Virus record (IMG/VR): IMGVR_UViG_3300010396_000002
Span: 91,560 to 155,559 of that record
DNA: 64,000 bases
Reading direction: 5' to 3' (one strand)
From: a virus
Below the pieces are notes generated by a model. That model worked only from the letters and a program-made list of their open reading frames with translations. It was not told where the DNA came from and did not search any database. Made by a program: the position numbers and the translations under genes. This document shows, piece by piece, positions 31,506-39,400 of the stretch; position 1 is the first letter of the stretch; each line of letters begins with the position of its first letter.

Positions 31506-31829
31506 GTGGAGCGCTTCCTTCTCCGCGACGTCGAACCCACGGGCTCGACCCCCACCATCGCGCTCGCCTGCCGTGCTGGCGGGACCTCGACGCTGACGCG
31601 CACGACCGAGCCCACATACCCGGAGAATCCCCGCGCCCAGGCTCTCCGGGATCTGCGGGTTGGCTCCGACCATCTGACGCTCCGCAGAGCCGCTGCGCTA
31701 CTCAACCTGACCGGCGCAGAGCTCTCGGCCATCGAGGCGGGGAGCAAGACCTTCGCTCGCGAGTCGGACTGGGCCCGCGCAGAGGACATCCTGCGGGGCG
31801 CCTGCTCCGATCCGAAGGGAGGCACGTGA
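31506..31829 (+). CDS. Probable XRE-type HTH protein
   Basis: 107 residues from GTG 31506. LRDLRVGSDHLTLRRAAALL followed by LTGAELSAIEAGSKTF has the layout of a Cro/C1 helix-turn-helix (residues about 48-85). Likely a transcription regulator. Confidence 0.62.
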   Translation: MERFLLRDVEPTGSTPTIALACRAGGTSTLTRTTEPTYPENPRAQALRDLRVGSDHLTLRRAAALLNLTGAELSAIEAGSKTFARESDWARAEDILRGACSDPKGGT

Positions 31830-32133
31830 TGTCCCATTACACCTTCGGGCAGCTCCTGCGCGCCTATCGGCTCGGCTTCTTCTGGTCGGAGGAGCACGGA
31901 ATCTTCATCCGTCTATCGACGCCCAATGCGACCGGTAGCATCGCCGAGGTCGCGCCGCCAGACTGTCTGCCGATCAAGTCGGCGACCGTGGAGCACCGCG
32001 TGTGCGACACGGAGGAGCAGAAGCATGCCTTGCTCCGCGCTAGCCCTGCCTTCGAGGCGGTGCGTCTCTCGGCGCTGTGCAGGTCACCAGCTACGAGACG
32101 TGGGCCCTCGACGACGAGGGCAGGAGGGTGTGA
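31829..32133 (+). CDS. Hypothetical protein, frame interrupted
   Basis: ATG 31829 follows GGGAGGCACGTG. The frame is convincing through about residue 78 (ending SPAFEAV), then becomes Arg/Ser-rich. The -1 frame gives VQVTSYETWALDDEGRRV and a stop at 32133 that overlaps the next ATG. A missing base near 32065 is inferred. Function unknown. Confidence 0.5.
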
Positions 32134-32505
32134 TGCCTGACGCGAAAGAAGCCGACGCGCCGGCAGTGCAAGAACTGCCCATGGAAGAAGGGGAGCGACC
32201 CTACCAAGATCCCGCGCTACGACCGGGCGCTGCACGAGAAGCTCGGCGAGAACACGATCGCTCGCCACCCGTTGCTCTCCGTCGTCGAACCGACACGGAC
32301 GATGGCGTGCCACGAGACGACCGACACCAACCGGCTCGCCTGCGTCGGCTGGCTCATGCACCAGCTCTGGCGAGGCAACAACATCGGCCTCCGGCTCGCC
32401 GCAAGCGCCGGGCACGTCGACACCAACGTGGAGACGGTCGGACCACAGCACCAGACGTTTGAGGACACGCTGCCGAAGAAGCGGCGCACGAGGAGGACCG
32501 GATGA
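32133..32505 (+). CDS. DUF6283-like protein, frame interrupted near start
   Basis: The frame ending at 32505 reads QCKNCPWKKG, then IPRYDRALHEKL, MACHE, ACVGWL and NNIGLRLAASAG, which fit the DUF6283 family found in many phages (C-x2-CPW zinc-like motif, then H/C motifs). It has no start codon of its own; ATG 32133, overlapping the upstream stop, is in a different frame and must shift by one base near 32147. Joined it would start MPDAKKPTRRQCKNCPW. The biochemical role of DUF6283 is unknown. Confidence 0.58.
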
Positions 32506-32864
32506 CGAAGGACGAAGAGCGAACGCTCGACGGGCTGGATGAGGCCCTGCGGCCCGGCAATTACGACCCGAAGGTCCCTCAGCGTGCACGGGATCTCGCC
32601 GAGCGCCTACGCAACCTCCTCGATGGCGACGAGACGCTGGTCGACCTCGGGACCTGCATCGGGGCCGCGTGCATCCGCGAGCACGGCACCCGGATCGCCA
32701 CCCGCCGGGGCACAGGACCAGCCTCGATCTACATCCTGTGCGACGAATGCTTCGACACGCGCCTCGAGGCCGAGGCGAAGCCCCACATGGTCGAGGTCCG
32801 CGGCGTCGCATGGATCCGTCACCTCGGGCTTCACACACTGCACCATGGGAAGGAGACCGGATGA
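32502..32864 (+). CDS. Hypothetical protein with zinc-like Cys
   Basis: 120 residues, ATGA overlap with the DUF6283 gene. Cys at CIGAAC and CDEC may form one metal site. Unknown. Confidence 0.66.
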   Translation: MTKDEERTLDGLDEALRPGNYDPKVPQRARDLAERLRNLLDGDETLVDLGTCIGAACIREHGTRIATRRGTGPASIYILCDECFDTRLEAEAKPHMVEVRGVAWIRHLGLHTLHHGKETG

Positions 32865-33226
32865 TGCCCACGCTGTTCCGCGTCGTGTCGCGCGATGGAG
32901 AGCGCGGGCGCATCGACACCACCAGGCCGCCTCTCCCACAGGCAACAGCCGAGGCGACGGCCGCCAAGCTCAACGCGGCCTACGAGAAGGACGGGCGCCT
33001 CCACTGGGTCATCCCGGTGATCGACGGCCTCAACCGGGCCGAGGAGGCGCTCTTCGCCGCTCTCCTGGTGAGCCCCGGGGGCTTCTACGTCTCCGGGCAG
33101 GACGTGAGCGCTGCCAAGCGACTGGTCCACGCCGAGGTCGCCAAGCTCGAGGACCACGGCAAGGACCAGCCGGCTCACCAGCGCTGGTGGGCCGAGGCGA
33201 TCATCAAGAAAGGACGTGCGGCATGA
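32861..33226 (+). CDS. Hypothetical protein
   Basis: 121 residues beginning ATGATG at 32861 after AAGGAG. Mixed alpha/beta. No family recognised. Overlaps the next ATG. Confidence 0.68.
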   Translation: MMPTLFRVVSRDGERGRIDTTRPPLPQATAEATAAKLNAAYEKDGRLHWVIPVIDGLNRAEEALFAALLVSPGGFYVSGQDVSAAKRLVHAEVAKLEDHGKDQPAHQRWWAEAIIKKGRAA

Positions 33227-34092
33227 GCGCGATCTACTTCCACAGCAGGACGGGCGAGGAGGCGAGGCTCAGTGGCGCCGAGAGGGCTCACCTGCGCCAG
33301 GTCGCCATCGGTGCAGCTATCGGCGCGCTCGGGATCGACGATCCGTTCCGCGAGCACTGGGTCTACAAGGCGGTCCGTCCGAGGCTGCGCCCAGGCGCGG
33401 AGCGCTTCATCGCCACGACACTCGCGGTCGGGCACGACACCAAGCTGGCCATGCCCGGCCTGCCGGAGGGCAGCGGCGAGTACGCTGCGATCGACGTGCT
33501 CCTCAACACCGCCATCGTGCTCGGGTCGCCGGTGGTCCAGCTCGCCGCGCGCCTGCACGGGTACTGCGAGTCGCACTGCTACGTCGAGGGGGCGGATCGG
33601 TACTGGCTCGTCGACATCATCGAGCAGGGCCTCAAGACCAATGTGCTGCGCTCCAAGCTCCTGGGCAACGGCCTCGGCTGGGAGGACGTCGTGCGCCTGC
33701 TCTGCGCTCCGGAGTCGCAGGACCCGGTCAGCGAGATCGTCTGCTCGTTCAGCGTGTGCGACAGCTTCCCGAACAAGCCCGACGCGTGGGACCAGGATAC
33801 TTGGTACGACCTCTCCAAGGACGAGCAGTGGTCCATCGCGCTCCCCGGTATCCGCCAGAAACCGTGGCTCCGGATCTCCCCCGAGACGCTCGGCAAGCCC
33901 TGCTTCGGGTCCACCCTCACGCTGTTCGACTTCGACGCGGCCTGGTCCGGGCCGAAGCCGGAGGTCGGCGTCTACCTGTCCACCAAGCCGGCACAGAAGC
34001 ACGTCTGTACGAAGTGCGGTGGCATCGGCGCCCGCAACCACATCTGCTGCGAGCGGTGCCACGGCACCGGGGAGGAGCCCCATGCCGGGTGA
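33223..34092 (+). CDS. Hypothetical protein with C-terminal zinc finger-like motif
   Basis: 289 residues. The body is acidic and globular with a YCESHCY segment; the end has CTKCGGIG-x4-CCERCHGTG, a DnaJ-like C-x2-C-G-x-G pair. Not assignable to a known family. Confidence 0.7.
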   Translation: MSAIYFHSRTGEEARLSGAERAHLRQVAIGAAIGALGIDDPFREHWVYKAVRPRLRPGAERFIATTLAVGHDTKLAMPGLPEGSGEYAAIDVLLNTAIVLGSPVVQLAARLHGYCESHCYVEGADRYWLVDIIEQGLKTNVLRSKLLGNGLGWEDVVRLLCAPESQDPVSEIVCSFSVCDSFPNKPDAWDQDTWYDLSKDEQWSIALPGIRQKPWLRISPETLGKPCFGSTLTLFDFDAAWSGPKPEVGVYLSTKPAQKHVCTKCGGIGARNHICCERCHGTGEEPHAG

Positions 34093-34396
34093 CCAGGACC
34101 GCCCGTGCCCGAAGTGCGGGGCGTCGAGCGAGTACGTCGCGCCGGAGACCGTAGACGTCGGGATCGGCGAAATCCCCATCGAGCCTGACTCGTGGACCTG
34201 TCCGACGCACGGCAACTGGTGCTGGATGGGGATGGGCGATACCGACCTCCGGATGGAGTACCCCGACGGTCCTTCGTCCGAAGGAACCGCCATCCGAGAT
34301 GCCTTGCGCGCCGCGCTCGCGCCCGCCCGCGAGGCGCACGACGGGCACGCGGAGCTGGATCCGACCTGCCCGTTCTGCACGGGAGCGGTGACATGA
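34082..34396 (+). CDS. Zinc-ribbon-like hypothetical protein
   Basis: 104 residues; CPKCG at the N-terminus, CPTHGNWC in the middle and CPFC near the end. Overlaps the upstream gene by 11 bases and the next by ATGA. Confidence 0.68.
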   Translation: MPGDQDRPCPKCGASSEYVAPETVDVGIGEIPIEPDSWTCPTHGNWCWMGMGDTDLRMEYPDGPSSEGTAIRDALRAALAPAREAHDGHAELDPTCPFCTGAVT

Positions 34397-34737
34397 ACAC
34401 GCGACCCCGGCCAGTCACCATTCGCGGCAAGGAGTACCCGTCACAGAGCGAAGCCGCGAGGGCGCTCGGTCTGACACGTGGCGCGATCTGGCACCGCGTC
34501 CATCCTTCATGGAACGCGTCCAGGCGCGGAGGTCCGCTCATCTTCTTCGCGGGGAGATGGGCCAAGCGCGCCGAGCATGCGCGGAGCGCCCGCATCTCCT
34601 ACAAGTCGATGAAGAAAATCATCTCTTGGCGCACTTTCCGATTCCGTGCCGCCGCTCACTCGACCTTGCACGGCGATGTACCGCTGCGCTTCGATGGGAA
34701 GCCGCTTCCTACCAAGCCACCCCGGAGGGACCAGTGA
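34393..34737 (+). CDS. HTH-type DNA-binding protein
   Basis: 114 residues. YPSQSEAARALGLTRGAIWH (15-34) matches the motif in the 23207-23485 product. It is basic throughout and ends in PLPTKPPRRDQ. Such short motifs occur as NUMOD-like DNA-binding units. Confidence 0.65.
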   Translation: MNTRPRPVTIRGKEYPSQSEAARALGLTRGAIWHRVHPSWNASRRGGPLIFFAGRWAKRAEHARSARISYKSMKKIISWRTFRFRAAAHSTLHGDVPLRFDGKPLPTKPPRRDQ

Positions 34738-35021
34738 TCGTGCCGCACCAGTGCCCGCTCTGCGGCGGTCCGACATCAACCTCGATCTGCCCCACCTGCG
34801 CAATGGATTTGGAGACGCTCGGCGCCGTGCTCCCCGACCCCGCAGCGACGCCGGAGGAGGTGCGCGCCTGGGCCGTCGCTAACAAGGTGACCGTCTTCCG
34901 CTGCAACCCGACGGAGGAGCCGCCCGAACCTCCCCCGCCTCCGAGGGTTCCTCGCGGCCGTGACGTGGATCTGCTCGTCGCGAAGATGCCGCTCCCAACA
35001 AAACCCCCCGGAAGGAAGTGA
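34734..35021 (+). CDS. Zinc-ribbon protein
   Basis: 95 residues from GTG 34734. CPLCGG-x6-CPTC (about 7-20) is a compact zinc ribbon, then a Pro-rich linker. Ends PLPTKPPGRK, almost the same tail as the preceding gene. Confidence 0.68.
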   Translation: MIVPHQCPLCGGPTSTSICPTCAMDLETLGAVLPDPAATPEEVRAWAVANKVTVFRCNPTEEPPEPPPPPRVPRGRDVDLLVAKMPLPTKPPGRK

Positions 35022-35024
35022 CGC

Positions 35025-35234
35025 GTGCCCGAGAAAACCGCTCCCAACTTCGCCGATGTTCGCGCACTACAGCGCGGCGACCAGGTCCGGATGCCATGCG
35101 CGCCCGAGGTCTGGCAGACCGTTTACGCAGTTCGGGACCTCGGCCACAACATCTTCGCCATCGACTTCGGCACCCGTGGCGAGGTTGGCTGCGGTGGCGA
35201 GATGCCGCTGGAGATCAGGAAGGCCCATGGCTGA
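35025..35234 (+). CDS. Small hypothetical protein
   Basis: 69 residues from GTG 35025 (GGAAGGAAG upstream). Compact beta-like pattern, no motif. Overlaps the next gene by 8 bases. Confidence 0.62.
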   Translation: MPEKTAPNFADVRALQRGDQVRMPCAPEVWQTVYAVRDLGHNIFAIDFGTRGEVGCGGEMPLEIRKAHG

Positions 35235-35496
35235 GAAGACCATCCCCGAGGTCGTAACCGAGGTACTCACCTACGTGCCGCAGCACCGGGCCACCGACCG
35301 CGCCATCGTGCTCGCCGAGATCCTGAACGAGCACGGGGAGCCGCTGGAACTCGCGCTGCGCGCGCTGCCGGCGGAGGACCAGACCCGGATCGGCCTCGAC
35401 GACATCGTCGACAGATCGAAGCTCAGCGCCGAGGAGATGCGCCGGCTCTTCATCGGGGACGCCTTGGCGCACGACCCGCGCAAGCTCCCGTACTAG
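35227..35496 (+). CDS. Small helical protein
   Basis: 89 residues, helical and acidic. ATG 35227 follows AGGAAGGCCC. Not recognised. Confidence 0.66.
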   Translation: MAEKTIPEVVTEVLTYVPQHRATDRAIVLAEILNEHGEPLELALRALPAEDQTRIGLDDIVDRSKLSAEEMRRLFIGDALAHDPRKLPY

Positions 35497-35504
35497 GAGG
35501 CCCT

Positions 35505-35798
35505 GTGAGATACGGCGTCTGCGACACGAGCCCCACGCACCCCAACCGCACCGGCGACATCCATGCATGGTGGGATCCACGGGCGGGCCGATGGAAGCGG
35601 CGTACGACGCCCGAGCACGTCCGCGCAGGGCTGCCCGGCTGGGTCCACCCTGCCATCCTCGAAGCGAAGCTGTCGGAGAACCCCGCCGAGTCCGTCGCGA
35701 AGTCCATCGCCCAGTACCGGGCCTGGTACCGCTACGCCGACATTGTCAGCATCGAAAGCCAAGCGCGCGCTTTTGACATCCTCCCGAGGTTGCCATGA
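35505..35798 (+). CDS. Hypothetical protein
   Basis: 97 residues from GTG 35505 after TAGGAGGCCCT. Trp-rich N-terminal half, helical C-terminal half. Directly upstream of, and overlapping, the third PP-loop gene. Confidence 0.66.
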   Translation: MRYGVCDTSPTHPNRTGDIHAWWDPRAGRWKRRTTPEHVRAGLPGWVHPAILEAKLSENPAESVAKSIAQYRAWYRYADIVSIESQARAFDILPRLP

Positions 35799-36622
35799 TC
35801 CCCGACCTCGCCTCCTACGACTGGGTCGAGATGTCCTCCAGCGGCGGCAAGGACTCGCTCGCGATGAAGGCTTACGTCTCGGGCCTGCTCCGGGAGCGAG
35901 GTCTTCTCGATCGAGGCGTTGTCGTCCATGCGGACCTCGGCCGCGTCGAATGGCCGGGCACGCCGGCGCTTGTCGAGCGCCAGGCAGCGCACCTCGGCCT
36001 CCGCTTCATCAAGGTGAAGCGCCCCCAGGGCGACCTCCTCGAGCACGTCGAGAAGCTCGGGAAGTGGCCGATGCCGACGCAGCGCTACTGCACCGCCGAC
36101 CACAAGCGGGGCCAGATCCTGACGGCCTTCACCGCGCTCGCCGAGGAGGCCCGCGCCGCCGGTGTCGAGCGCGCTGCGCTGGCGGGACACGGATTCAACC
36201 GGCCCATCCGGATCCTCAACTGTGTCGGCCTCCGCGCCGAGGAGAGCCCCGGCCGGAGGCGGCGCCCCGCGCTTGTGCGCGACAAGCGGGCATCGACCCG
36301 CCGCAAGGAGGTCGACGTCTGGCTGCCCATCCAGCAGCTCACCACCGACGAGGTGTGGAGGCTCTGCCACGCCTCCGGCGCGCCCATCCATCCGGCGTAT
36401 GCGGCGGGCCTCCCGCGCGCGTCGTGCGTGTTCTGCATCTACATGCCCGAGGACGCGCTCCGCATTGCGGCGAAGGAGCATCCCAGCCTCCTGGCCGAGT
36501 ATGTCGCCGTCGAGCAGCGGATCGGGCACACGTTCAAGCGCCACCTGCCGATCGCGAAGGTCGCGGCGGACGTCGCCGCTGGTATCGTGCCCACCAACTC
36601 TGTCTCGAGTTGGTGCATGTGA
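35795..36622 (+). CDS. PP-loop (PAPS-reductase/DndC-like) protein
   Basis: 275 residues with the canonical PP-loop SSGGKDS (15-21). VVHADLG near residue 47, YCTADHKRG near 95, NCVGLRAEES near 145 and SCVFCIYM near 212 follow the phage PAPS-reductase pattern. This is the most intact of three PP-loop proteins here. DndC-type relatives act in DNA phosphorothioation, but no DndD/DndE partners are visible, so the substrate remains open. Confidence 0.76.
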   Translation: MIPDLASYDWVEMSSSGGKDSLAMKAYVSGLLRERGLLDRGVVVHADLGRVEWPGTPALVERQAAHLGLRFIKVKRPQGDLLEHVEKLGKWPMPTQRYCTADHKRGQILTAFTALAEEARAAGVERAALAGHGFNRPIRILNCVGLRAEESPGRRRRPALVRDKRASTRRKEVDVWLPIQQLTTDEVWRLCHASGAPIHPAYAAGLPRASCVFCIYMPEDALRIAAKEHPSLLAEYVAVEQRIGHTFKRHLPIAKVAADVAAGIVPTNSVSSWCM

Positions 36623-36648
36623 GGCGGTGCCCGCCCCCCGGAGGACGT

Positions 36649-38715
36649 ATGGTCGACCTGTGCTTCAGTGGCTCATCGCGCAAGCTCGCGGCGCTCTGTT
36701 CTGCTTCGGCGGCCCTCCCGACGATCGATCATGTCGGCTCATCGGAAGTTGGCACCGCGCTCCACGAATTCGTCGAGTACCTCGTCGAGACGGCAGAGCG
36801 CCGGTACGCCGACGGAGAGCCACAGCTCAGCCACGAGGCTGCTCGCCGGGATCACTCGGTGCAGGGTGAGCTGGAGGAGATCGCCGACCGGAACGCGCTC
36901 ACCGGCGAGGCGCGCAGCATCTTCCTAGCCAGGGCCCGCGGCTTCTGGTGGGAGGTTCCCGAGGCCTGCTTGAGCGAGGTCGCGCTCGGCTACGTCAAGG
37001 GAGGCGCCGTCGAGGTAGCAGGAGGGAAGGGGAACTACACGCTCCACGAGGGCGCTGCCCCGTTCGCCGCCACGATCGACCTGCTCTGGGCCGAGCCGTA
37101 CCCGTTCCGGTTCGACCACGTCGACCCACGCCCCATCGTGCCCGTCGGCTCCACGCTCCACGTGGTCGACGTCAAGACGGGTGATGAGCTCTACGTGGAG
37201 CCGGTCGATCACAACGCGCAGCTCGGCCTCGGCGCCGTGCTCGCGTCGCGCTGGGTGCGCTGGGAAGGTGAGCCGTCGGTGCAGACCGGGATCCTCTGGT
37301 TCCGGAAGGGCCCCGCCGTCATCGAGTACGCACGCGATACGTGGACGGCCGACCGGGTCACCGATGAGATGCGCAAGCTCGGCGCCGAAATCCAGGCCGT
37401 GCGCGCCCAGCGCAAGCTGCTGACCGAAGGCAAGCCGCTCGACGGCCTCGTGGAGGGCGACCACTGCACCTACTGCCCGGCCCGCCAAGCCTGCCCGGCC
37501 AAGGTCGCCAGCGTCGCGGCCCTCGTCGGCGCCGAGCGAGGGCTCCTCGAGCCTGGTGCACTCTCCGACGAGCAGCTCGCCAAGGCGGTCGCGTTCCTGC
37601 CGACGCTGACGCGGCTAGCGGACACCATCCGGACGCTCGCCAAGGCCAGGGTCGAGCAGACGGGGCGCCCGCTCTCGCTTGCCGTCGGCAAGGCATGGGG
37701 GCCGCATCCGACGAAGACCAAGTCCTTCGCCGTCGACGCGGTCCGGTCCGTGCTCGAGGACGTGCTCGGAGTCGACGGAGCCTCGCGAGCGATCGATCCA
37801 CCCAAGGTGACCGCCGCCGGCATCAAGCGGGAGCTGGAGCGCCAGTACGGCCGCGAGAACACCTCCACCGTCACCAAGGTGATGCGGACCGTCTATGCCA
37901 AGGCGGGCGAGGTCGCCGGCGCCATCGTGGAGACGGATGGGACCGAGTGCGGCCCCTACAAGGATCTCTCGGTGCTCAGCGGGCCATTGAGCCCGGCAGC
38001 ACCGCTACTCCCCGGAGGCGCGGTTCATATGGAGCCGCCCGCGCCTCGCAGGAAGGTCACGAAGCGGCGGAAGGAAGGAGCAGTCGATGAACAAGATGGA
38101 AGCGGTGACGGGCATCACCAGGGCGGAGCGGAAGGCGATGGAGCGGGCGGCGAGCAAGCCTCCGTTCACGGCACCAGCACCGAGCAAGCGCCATGTGCGC
38201 CACAGCATCAAGGCGTCGATGGCCTGGCTGAAGGCGGCAATCGGCCCGGCGGACGTCTCGATCAAGACCGGGGTGCGTTCGGGCCGGAGGCTGAAGCGGG
38301 CCCGGAGGGCGGAGCGGAACCGGCTGGAGCGGGAGCGGCAGGCGAAGGTGATCTACGCGCAGGTGGCGCGGGAGCGTCTACCGCCTGGAGCGACGTTCCC
38401 GCGGGAGCACTGGCACGACGTGGACCACTGGGCGACGGAGACGCCGGCGGAGAGAGCGGAGCGGCTCTATCCACGGGGGGAGCCGCTCCTGGTGAAGCCG
38501 TACCGGCGGTGACGGAGGGCGGAGCGTTCGCCACGGCGGAGGTGCACGAGACGGCGCCTCCGCCGGCACCCTCCCCATCTCGGCCGAAGGCCCCGCGCAC
38601 GCCGTGCCCCGAGTGCGGGTCGCTTGGCAAGCACAGGACGAAGCCGCTCTGTTCTCTTAGCGCGAAGGCGCGGCGACTGCGCGTCGCTACGACCACCCCG
38701 CTCACCCCGAGGTAG
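36649..38715 (+). CDS. Cas4/RecB-like nuclease; 3' boundary uncertain
   Basis: From ATG 36649 (CCGGAGGACGT upstream; GTG 36619 overlapping the PP-loop stop is an alternative). Nuclease landmarks: Cys17, His39 (GTALHEF), Asp144 (ATIDLLW), DVK at 174-176 and Gln191, plus Cys273, Cys276 and Cys282 (HCTYCPARQAC). With Cys17 these form the four-Cys Fe-S arrangement of Cas4/DUF2800-type 5'-3' exonucleases. The PD-(D/E)XK part ends by about residue 475. The frame then stays open to 38715, but from about 38085 it is Gly/Ala-rich and off-frame-like, while a better frame encodes 38087-38512. A missing base near 38085 that removed the true stop (TGA 38088-38090) is likely. Confidence 0.7.
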   Translation: MVDLCFSGSSRKLAALCSASAALPTIDHVGSSEVGTALHEFVEYLVETAERRYADGEPQLSHEAARRDHSVQGELEEIADRNALTGEARSIFLARARGFWWEVPEACLSEVALGYVKGGAVEVAGGKGNYTLHEGAAPFAATIDLLWAEPYPFRFDHVDPRPIVPVGSTLHVVDVKTGDELYVEPVDHNAQLGLGAVLASRWVRWEGEPSVQTGILWFRKGPAVIEYARDTWTADRVTDEMRKLGAEIQAVRAQRKLLTEGKPLDGLVEGDHCTYCPARQACPAKVASVAALVGAERGLLEPGALSDEQLAKAVAFLPTLTRLADTIRTLAKARVEQTGRPLSLAVGKAWGPHPTKTKSFAVDAVRSVLEDVLGVDGASRAIDPPKVTAAGIKRELERQYGRENTSTVTKVMRTVYAKAGEVAGAIVETDGTECGPYKDLSVLSGPLSPAAPLLPGGAVHMEPPAPRRKVTKRRKEGAVDEQDGSGDGHHQGGAEGDGAGGEQASVHGTSTEQAPCAPQHQGVDGLAEGGNRPGGRLDQDRGAFGPEAEAGPEGGAEPAGAGAAGEGDLRAGGAGASTAWSDVPAGALARRGPLGDGDAGGESGAALSTGGAAPGEAVPAVTEGGAFATAEVHETAPPPAPSPSRPKAPRTPCPECGSLGKHRTKPLCSLSAKARRLRVATTTPLTPR
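38087..38512 (+). CDS. Basic hypothetical protein overlapping the nuclease frame
   Basis: 141 residues from ATG 38087 after AAGGAG. Third codon positions are strongly GC, the product is a sensible Lys/Arg-rich helical protein, and its TGA overlaps GTG 38509. It lies entirely inside the nuclease's open frame, but in a different phase, and I consider it the real gene in this stretch. Confidence 0.6.
   Translation: MNKMEAVTGITRAERKAMERAASKPPFTAPAPSKRHVRHSIKASMAWLKAAIGPADVSIKTGVRSGRRLKRARRAERNRLERERQAKVIYAQVARERLPPGATFPREHWHDVDHWATETPAERAERLYPRGEPLLVKPYRR
38509..38715 (+). CDS. Possible small zinc-like protein
   Basis: From GTG 38509, 68 residues in the nuclease frame: a Pro/Ala-rich start followed by PCPECGSLGKHRTKPLC, a probable zinc knuckle. 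It is best read as its own gene, coupled by GTGA to the gene before it, rather than as the nuclease's tail. Confidence 0.5.
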   Translation: MTEGGAFATAEVHETAPPPAPSPSRPKAPRTPCPECGSLGKHRTKPLCSLSAKARRLRVATTTPLTPR

Positions 38716-38717
38716 CC

Positions 38718-39374
38718 ATGCGTACCCACATCGCGGCCTTCGCGTGCCTGCTGGTCTGCTGTTCCAAGCCAGCCGACCCGCCAGCCATCGAGGCGCCTCG
38801 GGACGACCTCGGGACGACCCCGTGCTGCGCGCGCGCCCTGGAGCACGATCGTGCCCGGGGCCGAGCACACGGGCACGAAGACGTCTGCCTAGAAGGGAGC
38901 CACCCATGGTGTGACGACCGCGGGCGAGGCGATGGGCTATGCACGATCCTGTGCGTGCGGGACGAGGTCGACCGCGAGCAAGTCTTCGCGGCGCGGTACT
39001 ATCGCGCGGCGAGTGCCGGACATGGTGTCATCCACCCTCCTGCCCCAACGTTGGTCGCCGCCGCGGCCCACGATGCCCTCCGACACGCCGGCATGGGAGC
39101 GCCCATCTTGGAAGTGCCGCGGGTGGAGTGCTACACGGGTTTCAGCGGCGGGTTGGAGTGCGAGCCGGCCGCATGGCCGTGTGCCTCGGAGAGGCACCTA
39201 CGACACTCTCGCGTGCGCCGCTTCTACGCGGTGGATCCCGTCACTAGGACGAACGCGTACGCGTGCTGCGAGGTCGGGAGCGAGACGTGCAGCGTGCCTG
39301 CGCGCCCATGGCCGTGCGACAACGACGACCGGGACTGCGAAGCGCCGCCCCCGATCTGGGAGCAGCCCGACTGA
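38718..39374 (+). CDS. Predicted Cys-rich lipoprotein
   Basis: 218 residues. Residues 1-15 form a signal peptide with lipobox LLVCC, suggesting lipid attachment. The mature part has about 14 more cysteines, which fits disulfide bonding outside the cytoplasm. Phage lipoproteins sometimes block superinfection; its position as the last plus-strand gene and SD GAGGTAGCC give no further clue. No family recognised. Confidence 0.66.
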   Translation: MRTHIAAFACLLVCCSKPADPPAIEAPRDDLGTTPCCARALEHDRARGRAHGHEDVCLEGSHPWCDDRGRGDGLCTILCVRDEVDREQVFAARYYRAASAGHGVIHPPAPTLVAAAAHDALRHAGMGAPILEVPRVECYTGFSGGLECEPAAWPCASERHLRHSRVRRFYAVDPVTRTNAYACCEVGSETCSVPARPWPCDNDDRDCEAPPPIWEQPD

Positions 39375-39387
39375 GCAAACGGGCTGC
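39362..39387. terminator. Hairpin at convergent junction
   Basis: GCAGCCCG (39362-39369) pairs with CGGGCTGC (39380-39387) around a 10-base loop that includes the stop codon of the plus-strand lipoprotein. The minus-strand operon ends at 39401. It could terminate in both directions, although no U-tract is present on either strand. Confidence 0.45.
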
Positions 39388-39400
39388 GCGCGCTTGGCGG

